This document shows, in pieces, positions 13,401 to 28,500 of a DNA stretch of 64,000 nucleotides (positions within the stretch are counted from its first letter, which is position 1; the number at the start of each line of letters is the position of its first letter). The notes under the pieces were generated by a model. The model saw only the letters and a program-made list of their open reading frames with translations. It was not told where the DNA came from and did not search any database. The position numbers were made by a program, and so were the translations under genes. Where the stretch lies: the NCBI RefSeq assembly GCF_032854445.1, contig NC_088301.1, forward strand, positions 54,115,187-54,179,186, in the 5' to 3' direction. The DNA comes from Liolophura sinensis. Lineage: Eukaryota; Mollusca; Polyplacophora; Chitonida; Chitonidae.

Positions 13401-16400
13401 TGCAGTTGGAATCCATGTGATTCAAACAAACATCATAGAGATGCTAACAATTTATCAAACTTAGACTGCTACCAAAGTGATTACCTGTAGAAGACACAGG
13501 AGTGCCAAACTTTGGTTCAATGCATTCAAGCTGTGAATTTTATAACATCCCCTTCATGGCATTGTGCTCTACATGTATGCAAAACCTTAGTTCAATACAT
13601 GCAGTACTTTATAGAGTTACCACCCCTCACATTATTTTAAAACTGATTCTAATACACGATACACAGTCCTGAAATTTGTCATTTATGGATTTTAATATGC
13701 ATACAGGGAATGAATGATGGAACATCCAATGCTATTGTGCTCTACATGTATGCAAAACCTGAGCTCAACACATGCAGTACTTTTTAAAACAGCTCAATTT
13801 TTTTGTTTAACAAAAAAAAAAAAAAAAATTGCCGCTAAAAAAATAAATTTAAAAAAAAAAAAAAATTATTTAGGTGGACATCTCACTACTACAAAATCTG
13901 GAAATCAGAAATGTTTTACAACATTATACTGGTCTCAGATATACGTAGGTCATTTTTGTTATATTATTCCAGGCAGACAATAAATCTTGAACTGAAAACA
14001 GAAACCGCCCCACTCACCTGAAACACTGTACTGAAGTCAAAAAAATGCAATGATTTTTGGGGCTGGGGTGAGGATAACTCTATCTGGGGGTACATCTGCA
14101 TGAAACTAAGACCACTGCTTTGATTGCTACAGAAAACTCACCTGACATTGGAATATCCAGCCACATAGGCATCATCTATAGTTTTGTTGTTACTAGCGTT
14201 GTAATTACACCACTTTCCTCCTCGATCATCTAGCCACTTCCATGTATGATAGGTATTATTCTGTAGTAAGATAATACACTGGTTGCTCAGATACATCCAG
14301 GATCATACGAATATGTTTCTATTCGATGCATGCGAGACTGCAGGAGTTAGGCTAGGCTTGGGAAACTTGTAACCCTCAGAAACAAGTGCATGTCTTAATG
14401 TCTGTGTCGTACACATAATCTAATACTACCACTCAAGTAAATTGACCAAATTAAACATGGTATACTACTTTTAAGTTAAGCAATTCAGTTTCAATGCAAG
14501 TAAATCTGATGTACTGTCTTGTTTACATGCTTGTCATACTTTTTCCTCCAGTCATTAAACCACAGTGGGATGAAAGTCAAACAAATAACTTAATTTTACA
14601 CCTTACACACTAAGTGCAATTTACAAACCATAGTTCTGCACTTGTTATCAAAAAAGCAATCCATGTAACGGCTGGATAGGCCAGGTCAAAGATGGGTGTG
14701 AACTATTAAAGCTGAGTACATGAGTATCTATACGTTTACAGAGTGACATGTGTGAAGGTGGTAGCAAGGCAAGATAAAACCAACACAACAGGATTCCAGG
14801 ATCTCTATCAAGTTAACTGATGTTGGATTTAAACATGCTGTTCATGCCTAGAGAACAGATCACAGCAGCCATATCCCTGCTTAACTTACCACTTTTGAAG
14901 GCAAAATCCACACAAATGTATCAGTACCTTCTAATACTATAACAATTTGATGTATTAAATTACCACAAAATATACCAAGCTGGCCTAACCAACTTAATAA
15001 AACACTTTTAATGATTCTAATGACTTTCTTTTTCTTTTCATCTGAGACAGAAATCAGTTGGAACTACATCACATTTTGAACTTTGACAGTCATGTGTAGT
15101 CAAATTGCAAGTAACTGGGACACCATTCGCGACACATTTGTCATGTATATGTATTCTAATGCTCTGTATTGTTAAAAATGTTCCTGGTTTGCCTAGAATG
15201 TGTACACATGTATTTCTGTGTATGTGATATGTAGGTCTTGTTAGATGGCACAAACACGAAAATGATCAATTAAAATCATTTTCAGAAAAAGCACACATCT
15301 TTTATTCTTCGTGTCGTACACATAATCCAATACTACTGGTTAGTAAAGGACCAAATTAAACACGGTTAGAAATTTAAACAAAACTGCCAAAAGTTGTAAA
15401 TAATGAATGAATGAAAAGTGTACAAAACTCCAAAATGGTCTGTAACTTGTCTGGGTAAAGCCCATGCACCAAGTTTCAATTCAGAATTACTGTAATTCTG
15501 AAAGCATTACTTTCAGTGTTGACTGATAAAATTATACTCTTTCTTTAAAGCCCTGAAACTGGCCAATCCAACCAATGTAGTTTTGTTTCCAAAATCAAAC
15601 TAAAAATGTGTATAAACTGCATTGAAAATAGCTCTTGAAAGGTTAAAGAATTCGAGTACCAACAGTTTCCATTTTACTTATTTTATTTGATTGGGGTTTT
15701 ACGCCATACTCAACGATGTCACTTGTACAATGCGGCCCAGCACATGACCATCCTCAAGTTTGTGACAGACCTATCCACACCAAAATTTTTCTAAAGAATG
15801 TCCATAATTTTGTTGATTGTAAACCAAACAGCACAAGAAGAACATATGCATGGAAGTGATGTTCTGAATGTATGGTGTTCAACATTTGGGTAGGTTTACA
15901 CCAAGTTTGAGAATAATTATATAAAGAATGAGAGTAACGAAGTCAACATGATAGTAAAGGGTTAGCTCATCACAGCAATTATTATGCATTAAATTTCCTG
16001 AAATTACTATATTCCTTTCTTGTTTCCTCACAGTGTGACAATGATTAGGGCATTGGATTAGAGACACAAAGAAAGACCGCTAAGATTCTATATAACTTGC
16101 ATCTGTATTGAAATAATATTGAAATATCGAATGAAATGAGTCCTTCCGGATAAACTCACCATGAGAACATCTACAGCAGCTTTTCTTTCTGAAGTGACCG
16201 CAACTTTCTCATACAAGTCAATGAGCAGTAACAGAGGGCCTAACCATCTGGAAACAATTGATATTACTGTTACTGAACAATTATTTCAGCATAATTCTAT
16301 TTTCATTATCATACTCACAAAATATAATAGTGAAATCAATACAAACAAGGAATACTAAACATTTTATTTAATTTGTAAATAAAGTTTAGGAGAAAATAAG

Positions 16401-19400
16401 GTCAGTGAGCAGAATGATATCAACAGCTACAATGAAATATGCACTTACTTTTGCAATGGAAGATCCTTCAGACTGGTCAAACACTGTTGTCCTGACAATA
16501 AGACTCGGACTAAAAGATCAATGAGCTGGCTTTCCTCCACAGCTTCTGCACACGGCATCATCATTTCCTGAAAAAACACCACTTTCTAACATATATAAAC
16601 CCTCCACAAGCACTCTAGTAAGGACTGTGTATAAAATACATTACAAAGAGAATACGAGGCTGTTTTAATAAACCCCCTCTGCTCACAGTTCACAAAGAGA
16701 GGCCACAAAGCCTGGGCATACTTCAGTGCAGCAGTCTTGTTCACACTGGACAAATTACACCCTGACAAAGTCGGCTGAAACATCAGTAACACTAATCAAA
16801 ATATATCTAGCTAACCCTGCATGCAGGAAGATTACGGTATAGATTTGGGTTGGTTTTAGAGAAACTGTTTCACAAGGGCACAAGCTGAATTCGTTAAGAT
16901 TTTTCCTACATATTATGAATCAAATAAATCCATGAAATTTTTAAAGACACATGAACTTGTTGAAATTTCAGTATTGGGTGGACAGACAAACATCATGATC
17001 ATGCCAACAACTGGGTTGAACAGGTGGAAAAACTCCTTACAAGTATAGTGTTATATTTTGTATCATAAATATATTAATTACAGAATTTTGAATTGCACAC
17101 TTACCCTTACCTCAAACAGAAGGGCTAAAATGTGGAGTCTTGAGGAAAACTTTGCTCCATCTTCATAGGTGGAGAGTGTCTTGGTAAAGTCTGAGCCTTC
17201 TTTCCCTTCAGATTTATCCTTACCATCCATGAAGTTTAACAGCTGTTCCCCTTGAGTGTAAATCTTGAGAAGGATGAAACAAATTTGTACAAAAATCACT
17301 CATACATGATAAGGCAGCCTCATCAACAGCCTATACTGATTAAACGACAAATAAATTTCGCAATGTTGCAAACATCAAAGATGATCCAGGCCTCAGCTCT
17401 TATTTGTATGAATGTGCACAGAAACATTTAGCTCAACCATGGAACTGATTTTTCAAAAAGTGTATTGTTTTCTAATACTGGTAGGCTACTGTGCCATATT
17501 TCATTCTTAAGAACTATTTTATTTATTTGATGGGTGTTTTACGCATTATCAAGAATATTTCACTTATACGACCACGATCAGCATTAAGGTGGGAGGAATC
17601 CAGGCACTGAAGAATAGCAACAAATATACAGTTAAAAAGTAAAAAGCGTATCCCTTTGGCAACAGGTTAAATTCATTTTTAAAATATTGGAAGACAATTG
17701 TTTCTGGGCTAAACCTGTTATTGCAATAACCACAATCTGTATACAGCAGAACTCTGAGAATTTATGGAAGAGCTGTAATTGCAGAAGACAAAATGTGCAT
17801 TCTGTTTACATGTTTGCATTTTCCCGCAGTTGGACAACCCCTTTTAGATCCTCAACTTATAAAATCCCTGGCATAGTCTCTATACTTGATGCCAGGCTGA
17901 AGGGCATCACCGCGTGTTTAGGTGTTCTTCAACTTGGAACAAATACACCACTATACCTATGCACAAGAGTACTGATGATGCCTTAGAAACGACGAGAATA
18001 ATATTTATAAGCAAGCAATTCTTTCTTCAATTGCACCTGGTATCTCAAGGCAGTAAGTAGACTGCTGTTTTAAACAACAACACGACGAGCATACCACACG
18101 GGTACCAGCATGTACATAAACTCGTGTATATTTCAAAAGGCTAACGTATACAAACTAATGCAGAATACAACTATAGTTAGTCCTCAGTATGTATGTCTGT
18201 CGGATGATGCCATCTCTTTGGTGTAAGAGAGACCATGGTCACCTGCAGAGGCTACCGGAACTCTGCCGCGTGCCTGCTTTGATCAAGCTCACCACTTGGC
18301 GGGATCATGTGACCATGAAGGTATTCGTTTTGGTCGAACACTGTCATTGATTACGGTATGCAAAACCTGAGACAAATACATGCAGTATTTGAGATACCAC
18401 TCCTAAATTTTACCATAACATTGATTCTATTACAGAAGATTATGGTAATAAATATTCACACGGCTTTAACGATGAAACATTGCCCATGTGTTACTGTTAT
18501 TCCATATACACGCATGCAAAACCTCAGCTCACTTAATGCAGCACTTTTTAAAATACCACCCCCAACATTTACTTCAATCTTGTTTTCCCTGCTATTCAAT
18601 GCCAATGCTTGGGGTATGAAATAAGCTATGTCTATGCAAAAATGCAACACAAACTCTGAAGAAATGACACCCAAATACTTTGATATCTCATACCTCTTTG
18701 ACCACAGTTTTGAGAGCTCCATTCCTCCAGTCATTGCCATTGCGATGTGCCACAACAACAAACAGATCACAGACTCGGTATACAGTTTCAGGGATGCTAT
18801 CTAATAGCTGTAAACACCCTGTCAAACAAAAATACAAAGATATTTTCCTTAAAAAATCATTAAAAATTTCACTGATATATACATAAGTTTAACTTATTAG
18901 TTTCTCTTTATAGGTTTGAGGACATTTATTTGTGGACAAAGAATAACAAAATGAAGTTATCTGGTTACAAGCTAATAAATGATCACCTGGTAAAACATCT
19001 GTGGTAAATTTATCCAATTCAGCCTTTTCTAAAGGATCCTCTTTCGTCAAAACTATGGGGGCATCCTCTTCACTCTTTGCATCTTCTGTTTTAGGCTGCT
19101 GTTCAGTCTACAAAAGGAACGTACCATCAACAAACAATTATTTTTTACTTATTCTTACTGTATTTCCGCACCCTTTTCGCATGCAAGGGGCAATAAAACT
19201 TATGAAAAAGTCGGGTTGAATTCATGGCAGGCACATGGGGAGATTATGGGGTAATACTGTTCTCGTAAGACACACATCGCACATTGCAGGAGGTCTGACA
19301 CATGTAAACCTGGTAGCTGGGAGATCCGGTACAACAACAGCACCAGTGAGTCAGTCAGCCAGCATGGGCGTATGCAGGCGACTGTTTGCAAGTACATGAC

Positions 19401-19549
19401 AAATACTGGTCACTCTTTATGATATTTACAACAAATAGTCCAAAATTAAAGCTGTTATCCAACAGCATTGCCAGGGTTCACACTACTAGTCTATTATCAC
19501 TTCTGGTAGCCTGGTGTCTATATAGTTCATGACAATGGGACAAAACACG

Positions 19550-19586
<37 letters not shown>

Positions 19587-22500
19587 AAGGAATGGACTGG
19601 ATTTGAACCCTAGGCTGCCAGGCATCACTTATAGCTGGCCAAGTACTGAAGACTAGGACAAGGATCAGGAGGCTTTGATCTTCAGCTTCTGGACAAGGAC
19701 AGAAGACAAAACATATACTGCTCCAGAGCGACGCCATGGTAAACTGCAGTCAATGGTTTCATGCAGTCTAGCACGAAGCTCCTATGTTATTTACATATGA
19801 CGGTTTTGTCAAGTTTTTGGTGGTTTTTTAGTCATAACATGAAAACTACCCGAAGTACAAAAATAATTCTTGCTGATTTATAACTGTCATGTCAAGGGGC
19901 ACCAGATAGTGTGTTTGTTTTATGATTTTAAGCAGTTTTAAAAATTGACCTACTTTTGAGCCAATTTCATTGGTCAGTTTTGGTCTTATTTGCATACCAA
20001 ACTAAAAGCTTTTTATAATCTGGGTAGGGCGATCCACCTAAAAACAGTAAATGAAACGTTCATCTCCATAAATTCTGCTGCTGTTAAGCCTATCAATAAA
20101 ATTCAAAATGGCCGTTAAATCACGTGACTGGAAACGCAGCACAAATCGTCAAAAGTTGCTTCATATGTTTGTCATTAAGACTCTAAAGTTTGGTTTTTCT
20201 ACCTTTTATAGTTTGAGACATTGCAATTTTACGAGATGACTAAGAATAACAATCCAAATGATTTAAAGATTTTTTTCTTTTTTTTTTTTTGATTGGTGTT
20301 TTACGCCGTACTCAAGAATATTTCACTTATACGACGGCGGCCAGCATTATGGTGGGCGGAAACCGGGCAGAGCCCGGGGGAAACCCACGACCATCCGCAG
20401 GTTAGCGTGCTAACCAACTGAGCCACGGAGGCCCCTGAATTAAAGATGTGTCCTGCTTGGACCCCTAACTATGAAAGACAACAGGTGGTCTTTATTTCTC
20501 GATATAACAGTAATCATATTCTTGTGCCTGCATCTGTATACCGCAGTACAAGACGGCTGTTGAGCGCTGGCCAGCAACACATTTTTGTGTTGATCACTTC
20601 TAACTTCTCAACAGTATGTATCTCAAGTTCTAGACATTTATTCCTTGTTTCACACAGCATGTATATACAATTACCTGTGGCATATGACTAAACTGTCAGC
20701 CACATGAATAAATACATGTAGAATGTGCTCCACCCAATCAAAACTGTGACTCACATGTCAGAGGTATAGCCAATGGACTAAACCGGAACTAAAGTCTTGC
20801 TTGCAGTGTAATTCATTTCAGTTTTTAAACAAATATAAATAAATTTTTCGACACCAACACTGTAACAGAGATGTTACACCATTTTGTACCATTTACAGCT
20901 ATAGTTAAATGTGAGATTGTTGTCACATTACATGTATAGTTATGGAGCATGCATTCACTTGTGAAAAGCACACACTTTATGCTTGCACTTTCTTCTGAAA
21001 ATGGTTACAAGATGCATGTAGAAGTTTCTAAACTGATAATCATAGTAACAATGTTTGTCTGTTTCCAAAATAATGATAACTGAAAAACAAATTTGTGATT
21101 TTTTTATACTTTCATAGGTTGACCAAAACATTGTTAAGCACGAGCTTCAACTTGCCCAAATTCGATTTCGAAAGAAAGTTCATTTTCACCCAGTTTGATT
21201 GCAATTTGTATCTGTATCAATTATATTAGAACATATGCCCATGCAGGCTCTGATGACCTAACAAAGTTAAATCATAGTAACAATGTTTGTGTTTCCAAAA
21301 TATTGACAACTGAAAATTAAATCTGCGATTTTTTTTTTATACTTTCGTAGGTTGATGACCTAACAAATGGCTAGCATTATTTGCGTGAATATTTGGAGGT
21401 GTCAATCTACAACTGACTGAGCGTATTCAAATTTAAACAGATAAACAGAGGAGTGGTATTGATATGCAAATCGCAACTTTGCCCAGTTCCAAATTAGTTT
21501 GTAGGACACGTCAATCACAGCAAGATACCTGATACGACCACCTGTTGTATTCCCCATGCTAAATAGAATAAGTGTTATCAACATCATTATAATACACCTA
21601 CCAGTACAGGACTGTATGATGGTTCTATCAAGGCCTAACATAAAATAGAAAGAAAGTACCTACGAACATCGCCAGGGAATAAAAAATGCACAGGCTTATA
21701 TACATGTAGCTGTGCATGCATGTATGAAGACAAAAACAAAGCATGATAAGTCATTACCAGGTTTTTGTCTTTATACGTGCATGCATTGTATACCTGCACA
21801 GCTACATGTATGTAAGCCTACGTATTTTTAACTGTGCGTATTTCCCGATGATGGCACAAACACAGTGACCAAAATATATACTAATACTGTGACTTCTATA
21901 TTCAGTGTTACTTTCTATTTTACGGAAAACTGATCTGTGCAACCACTGAATCAGGGCCTAACTCAAAGTCATAATTAAAAGTTGTAATCATCACTAGGTA
22001 CAAGACGATGCGTAAATTTTTGAACTCCAGTTATCTAGTCTAAATTTGGCAGGAGATTTCACAATCAATCTTTTTTCCAAGAGGAGGGTCAATTAAAATA
22101 AATTCATCTGTTTGGTGACAATTTGGCATATGTGACTGAGTTCCCAGAAAATGTGATGAGGAATGGCAATAGTCTTTCACCAATACAATGATTAATATTG
22201 TTTCAATATGAAGCTGTTAATGGGCATCATATTCCACACATGCGAACACAATGTTCAACCTGTGAACACTGATTTTATGATCGCCATTTTGTGAAATCTT
22301 CGAAAAATGATGCTGGCTGCCGATATATGAGCGAAATATTCTTCAGTACTGCGGAAAATACACCCAATACATTTAATATATACTTGTAAGAAATATGTTC
22401 TTCACTTTCAGTGTACACACGACCTTGAAACGGATAGCCTTTTGAGACCTGCCACACCACTGGTCATCTTTCAGCCACAACCATTGAAGACTTTAGTATT

Positions 22501-25500
22501 ACCATTGATTTCACATGTTCAGATTCCGTAGTGAAAGTAAGCTTCCATTGCTTCAATGAGCTCTCAAGCAAGAAAATGAAGTTAATCAGTGGATTTCATG
22601 GAGTGGTTACCAGTGTTAGGCAGGTGTTGGCATAGAAAGTTTGACCTAGAATTCAGTGACTTGGAATCCCTGATTGCTGCGCTCAACATCGAGTGACGGC
22701 TATTATCATACTTGACTACAATTTATTTACGGCACATCACGGTGGAAACTTTCAGGAATTTCACGAATTTGTGTATTTACATTGTGCATTGTCTACACTC
22801 ACACCACCCATCGCGCAATCTGCTGCTAAGTGACCAGTGGTATGAAAACAAGTTATTCCCCCTACAGGGAAATATTGTAGGCTTGTCATGCACGCAGCAA
22901 GATGAACCGGTCTCGGGTCCTTGCGAAAGGGTTGTGGAAATATGATAACTCTCACAGCAACAATGAAAATACATTGCAACTATGCTTAAGAAATTTACCC
23001 AGCCTTATGAAAACAAGTTTGAGGTATTTCTTTTATATGTACAGTTTGAGAGAAGACATGTAGCTTACATTAGCAGGTGTTGGTTGGTCTGTGGACATGA
23101 CCACGTTTTCTCCCAGTGACATAGCTATGGCTCTCATCATCTGGTCTTCCTCAGTCATGTCCAATTCCATGCCAGCAATGCTCTATGTGGGATACACACC
23201 AGTCATGTCAAACATGTAGACAGTACTCTAAATACTAGCAGTTAAAGCAACATAGGTATGAGAAGCTCCAATATCAGACAGTAGGATTATCTCCACAGAT
23301 TTCAGAAATCAGGGTTCAATGCTATCATCATTTTACAAGCTTCCTCCTCACCATAAGTACTCATTAATTTAAGGTATAAATATCTGACATATGTTCTGCT
23401 TTGTTCCATTTTCATCTTTTAACCCTTTAAAAGCCTTACACTGTGCCACTGAATTGGTGGATATGACTTCGCATTCTTTAGTCCTTTAATGACCATTAAA
23501 TATGTAAAATTTCCCAGATTATTGTCAATATCATTTCATGATGGAAGAACCATAAACTATCTTGAACAAGGTTATCTCCTCAGGTTTCAAGAGGTAGAAT
23601 ATGCATCAAAAATCAATACCCAGCACAACATTAACATTTAGAAATCCAGTAAATGTACAGAAAAAAGAAATGTGTGTTTATATAATGTACACTCCCTCAC
23701 CTGAACTGCTAGGGCAGGTGGAGGGTGATTCAAGATGTAATCGGTGGCCTGCTCTAAGCTGGTTGTGTGCAACAAGGCTTCCATACAATGGTCTCTTGAG
23801 AAGCCCATATCCATCAGCTGAAAAGGAATACCATAGGTGTTAAATATTTGGGAAACATCACGTTTTGTGCACAACCGCAGCAACCATGAGCAAGAAGCAA
23901 CACACTGCCATCGGCAGAAGCGAAAACTTAACTACTTTCAAAATTCCATTTATATATTCGTCAACCATTTGCATTTACCATATCTGGATTTTATTTCAAC
24001 ACTACTTATTTCTTTTACAGACTGCAGTACCTACCTGTTGCAAATGATCAGGATTTACTTCAGGCTCTGTCCTCCTTTGAACTACTGGGGCCGCATTGTT
24101 GGGTGTGGCAGAATCGGAGGATGTGGCTGCAGGAGCAGACTCACCACCCGCACCTTCCTTTTCTTTAGCTAGACGCTCCTGCAGGTAGGTAAACAATACA
24201 TTCATGGATTAAAATTTCATTTTTCTACACACAGCAAGAGCTTGAAGTTTTCCCATTCTTGGGTGAAACTTATGAGTGAAGTTCTTGAAGTCTCTATATC
24301 AGGCTTATAAGTAATCCAGCATAATGTGATGGACTGCACGACTTGCACCACTTCTATTTCATCACTTACCATTATAATATTTTCTCCTTTGATGATATGA
24401 CAGAGGATAGCCAGTATGGATTCTGACATCCGACTACCATACACTTTCAGTGGCTTTTTGTTCCACAGGTGCATCACAGCTTTGAAGGCAGCCTGACAAA
24501 GATAAAAGAAAAAAAAAAAAAGAAGACAAAAACATTTTACTGTAACAGTGTAATTCAGCCAAAGGAAATATTTCCATTTTTCTTGAATAATTTACTCAGA
24601 TGTTTTTCCAACTTAAAAAGTAAATTAATGTTTGCAGTATTTCTAATTCATATTCAAGACTTACCTTTTGCGTTCGGATTAAATACTGGACTGGGTCAAA
24701 TGGAACAAAGCCTGGTTGGGTTGACTTGGCAGGAAGGGTATGTGGAGATTCAAGAACTGTCTTGGGATTCACCATCTTCTCTACAAGCATCAGCCAGGCA
24801 TCAAGAAATTCACCTGTGCCATCTACAAACCACAAGAGCACATGCGATTCTCTTATAATTTTTTAAAAATATATTAATGGCAATTTTTAATGATGTGAAT
24901 TTGCAAATATTTCAAAATTTTAAGATATCTTTCAGCATGGAAGCATCAATTCTTGTTTTTTTTTTTTAATTAAAAAGGCAGTTCCGACAAGTCAAACTTG
25001 TGTTTAGATGCAGACTGAATATACCTGGCAAGTTTGGGTTCTCCAGTCCCTCCCCAAGTGCCACTGTTCCTCCCATGGACAAAGCCCAGTGAAATGCCCT
25101 AAAAACAGACAATAATATTATTATGAAGAATGCATTGTTATTCAAAAGGAAATCATTTGTTTTAACATCATCTGGGTTTAACCATGTGACATCAACAAAA
25201 GAAGACTTCTGTTGACTTACTGGAAAAAGGCATCCTGTCCACCAGAGGTTAGGAACTTCTGAAGCATCAGGTGGTAAGGCTGTTTCTTCTCATCAAATAA
25301 TGTAGGGGAAGTAAAACCAACAGAGCATACCAGGAAAGTCAATCTGCAAACACAAATTATTACATTACCATCACACAAAATGTTTTAGCCAACATGCAGA
25401 ATTGCTGTAAAATAGTTTGGTTACAAGCTACAACTTAGTGAAAGAACATACACTGCTCAACATCTCCATAATCAAAGATATAATGCATCCATGTCTGGCA

Positions 25501-28500
25501 CCAAATAAATAAGTGAGTAATACTAGAAGTATACAGGTAATATTTCTATCTCATTGGAAAAAAAAAATTTACCGCAGTTTAGGTACAGGTGAATACACAG
25601 GGGGTTTCCAGCTGAGACCATTGGCCAAAAGTTTTGTTAATGCTGTAGCCACCTGCTGGGCTGCTGGTGTGGGGGTTGTGGGTGCATTGGGCAACTGGTG
25701 ACTCCGCCTTTGCCTTACTGGTGTGCCAACACATAACTTCACCAACAGTCCAAACAACTCAGCCAAAGCTCTGCCCAGGCGAGAAGAAGCAGATAGCAAT
25801 GGCTTGATCTGCTTGATAAGGGCTTGCAGGGTTGGAGACATCTTAGATTTCTTTGCGTCTTTATCACCTGTTCCACCCAAATCTACTTCCATGGCTGTTT
25901 CAGACACTTCTGCTGTGGTCAAGGATTCCATAGCAGCACTGACACCATTGCTTCCCATTTCACCAGTGCTTCTGGTCAAACTATCACCATCTTTTTTCCC
26001 ATCTTTGTCAGGTTTTAGCTCTTTGGGAATCAGCTTTTCAATGTCTTCTTTCCCAAACAGTGAATCTGCTGGAAGGATGTCCTCACTGCAGAGGGCCAAA
26101 AGCACAGTACTCTCCCATACAAGGGAAGTGTACAACCTGCTCAGGCCACGTAATACTTGCAGGCCCAACTCTGAACCCCAACGACTCACAGATATGGTTC
26201 GGATGTCCGTCTACAATCACAATTTAAGTACACTGAGTTTCGTATTCAAAGGTATCAAACTTGCAGGGTGTTCTGTTTAGTTACTTTGTTTTTCTCATAA
26301 CAATGCCTTCAGACAAGCAACAGTAGTAAAAAGGTAAAACATAAAATATAACATTAGATATAGTAAATGTAAATCAAGTTTTTATCCTAAAAAAAAATAC
26401 GAGGCTATGGAATACATTGTGTTTGAAAAACTCATGCCCTCATACTTAATGCACATGAGGTTAAGGGCAAAACAGGATTCGCGTGATGCCAATGTTAACA
26501 GATGATAACTTCTGCCTTATTGGTTTAAACTGATAGCATTGCTGTACTTATAAATTTGTTAGCATGCAAAAATTAGCTTATTTTGAACTGCCACTTCTCG
26601 ATTATGCAACATTAAAAAACAAATACAGTCTTTAAAAATTTAGGTTGTATCAATGCATTGCCAAATTCTGTTTTGGTCAGAAAAACTGTCCATGTAAATG
26701 AGCTGGGTTAGCATTGCACGATATCTCTTACCTGTCCCATTCTGCAGACATGGACAAACATCATAATGTAAGCATGTGTTGCAGACAGGGCATGTAGTAA
26801 AGGTGTGGACTGAGGAGAGAGGGTGGGATCAGCCAACTGGCTAGCACCAGCCAACTCTCGAAGCAGCACAGAGCCACCTGGTGCCTCAAGAGGCTTGTGC
26901 AGGGGTTCTAATTCCTGCAACACCTCATTCAGGTGAAGCAAACCTTGCCGCAACACCTGCGGCTCTCTTGACAGGGTCTGTAACATGACATTCGACAAAT
27001 TAGAAGAGAGAATGATGCAAGACGTATGCTACACAAAAAGACAGCTTGTATCAACAGAAAAAATACATTAAAAAATTGCATAAATTTCTATTCGATACTT
27101 TCCACTTGATACACCTTGACAAACATCTTGAAAAAACCTGGAAAAATATACAGAAATCTTTAACACAAGAATTGTGTTTATAAAATAGATACAGTTTTGC
27201 ATGACAAATTCATGAAAGAAATATTTTCACAAGAGTTAATTTCAAACTGACCAAGATTGCCTTGCAAACACTGGCCACTGCTTGACAGGCTGGAGAAGCA
27301 GGGAAGTCAATCGGCAGATTTGGTAATCCCAGAATGCCCATCAGCGGCAAAAGTCCCTTCTGGTTTACAAACTCCCTGCAGTGGTCATCTGTGGTGTTGT
27401 TACTGAGGATGGCTTCCACAAATTTCATCTGAAGACATTTAATAATTTAATGTATGAATGAATAATGAAAAGTTTAGGGATAGAATACAATTTTTGAAAG
27501 ATACAGTAATATTTGGTTTATTTGAATGTTTAACTTAATTTCACTGGAGCATTAAACAGTGGAATATTTCAGGTATGAGACAGCAGCCCGCATTAAGGGA
27601 AGAAACCAGGCAGAGCTTGGGGGGGGACATTTTCCACAGGTTGCCAGTACATCTTCCCATACACAACTGGAAATGTTTCAATTTCATGCATACATGGATT
27701 CGTTGTGATATCTGGTATAGCCTCTTTAAAATAAAAGAATACTATGTTTATAAATGTTAGGTAATATAAACGTGTACAGTCAAACAATCAAAAGTAAACA
27801 TTGGAATGACTGTTTTATTGTCGCACTGTTGTATACCAGCCAGCCAAGTTTAACTACCTGGAGATCAATAACAATGCAAGGATTACATCTGTGTGGAGGC
27901 CACGTAACATTAAAATGGAACTTACAACATTGAGAACATAATCCATTAATGGAATGGCTTGTCTTTCTGGAGTGTTCCCACTGCTCCTGAAAAGAAAAAT
28001 AAATAAGTAAAAATAAAAAAATGTTGGACCTCACAAATACAGATAAACATATATTTGAACTTATGACAAAATCAAAAGGCCTGACAGACCAATAAGTAAA
28101 AAAACACCACAACATTCCTAGAGCTAGAACTGCCGACAATTGTGGGATTTCCACGCAGTCTGTAAGACTAGCCTTCAGCTTCTGTACAAAACAGTTTACA
28201 GAATGACAATGTAACAGCCCTTGGGCAACTCATCGATTGGTATATTAAGATACACAGTCCATTTTGAAATAAGACAACATATATTTGATCAATGTTTTCA
28301 ACAGATTTTAAACCCTGTTTCAAACTTTATATAACTAATATTGCTCTACATGTATATCAAATTTCAGATGGATTCATCCACTGGTTCCTAGGAAGATGTT
28401 TAAAGGAGTTTTGCTTAAAGTCCAATATAGCCACCAAACTAAGCTACCTAGGAGAACAAACTTCAAAGCCCTTAGTTATAACACCGAGAATTCCACTGCA

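Noticed and set aside
18190-18340. Possible small nuclear RNA gene in a GC-richer intron patch
   Set aside because: Compared mentally with U1, U2, U5, U6 and 5S features; only short chance matches (ACCATGA..AAGGT) and no promoter elements.
23601-24858. Plus-strand ORFs opposite the UBA and neighbouring exons
   Set aside because: They are antisense shadows of HUWE1 exons 29-32 and lack independent homology.
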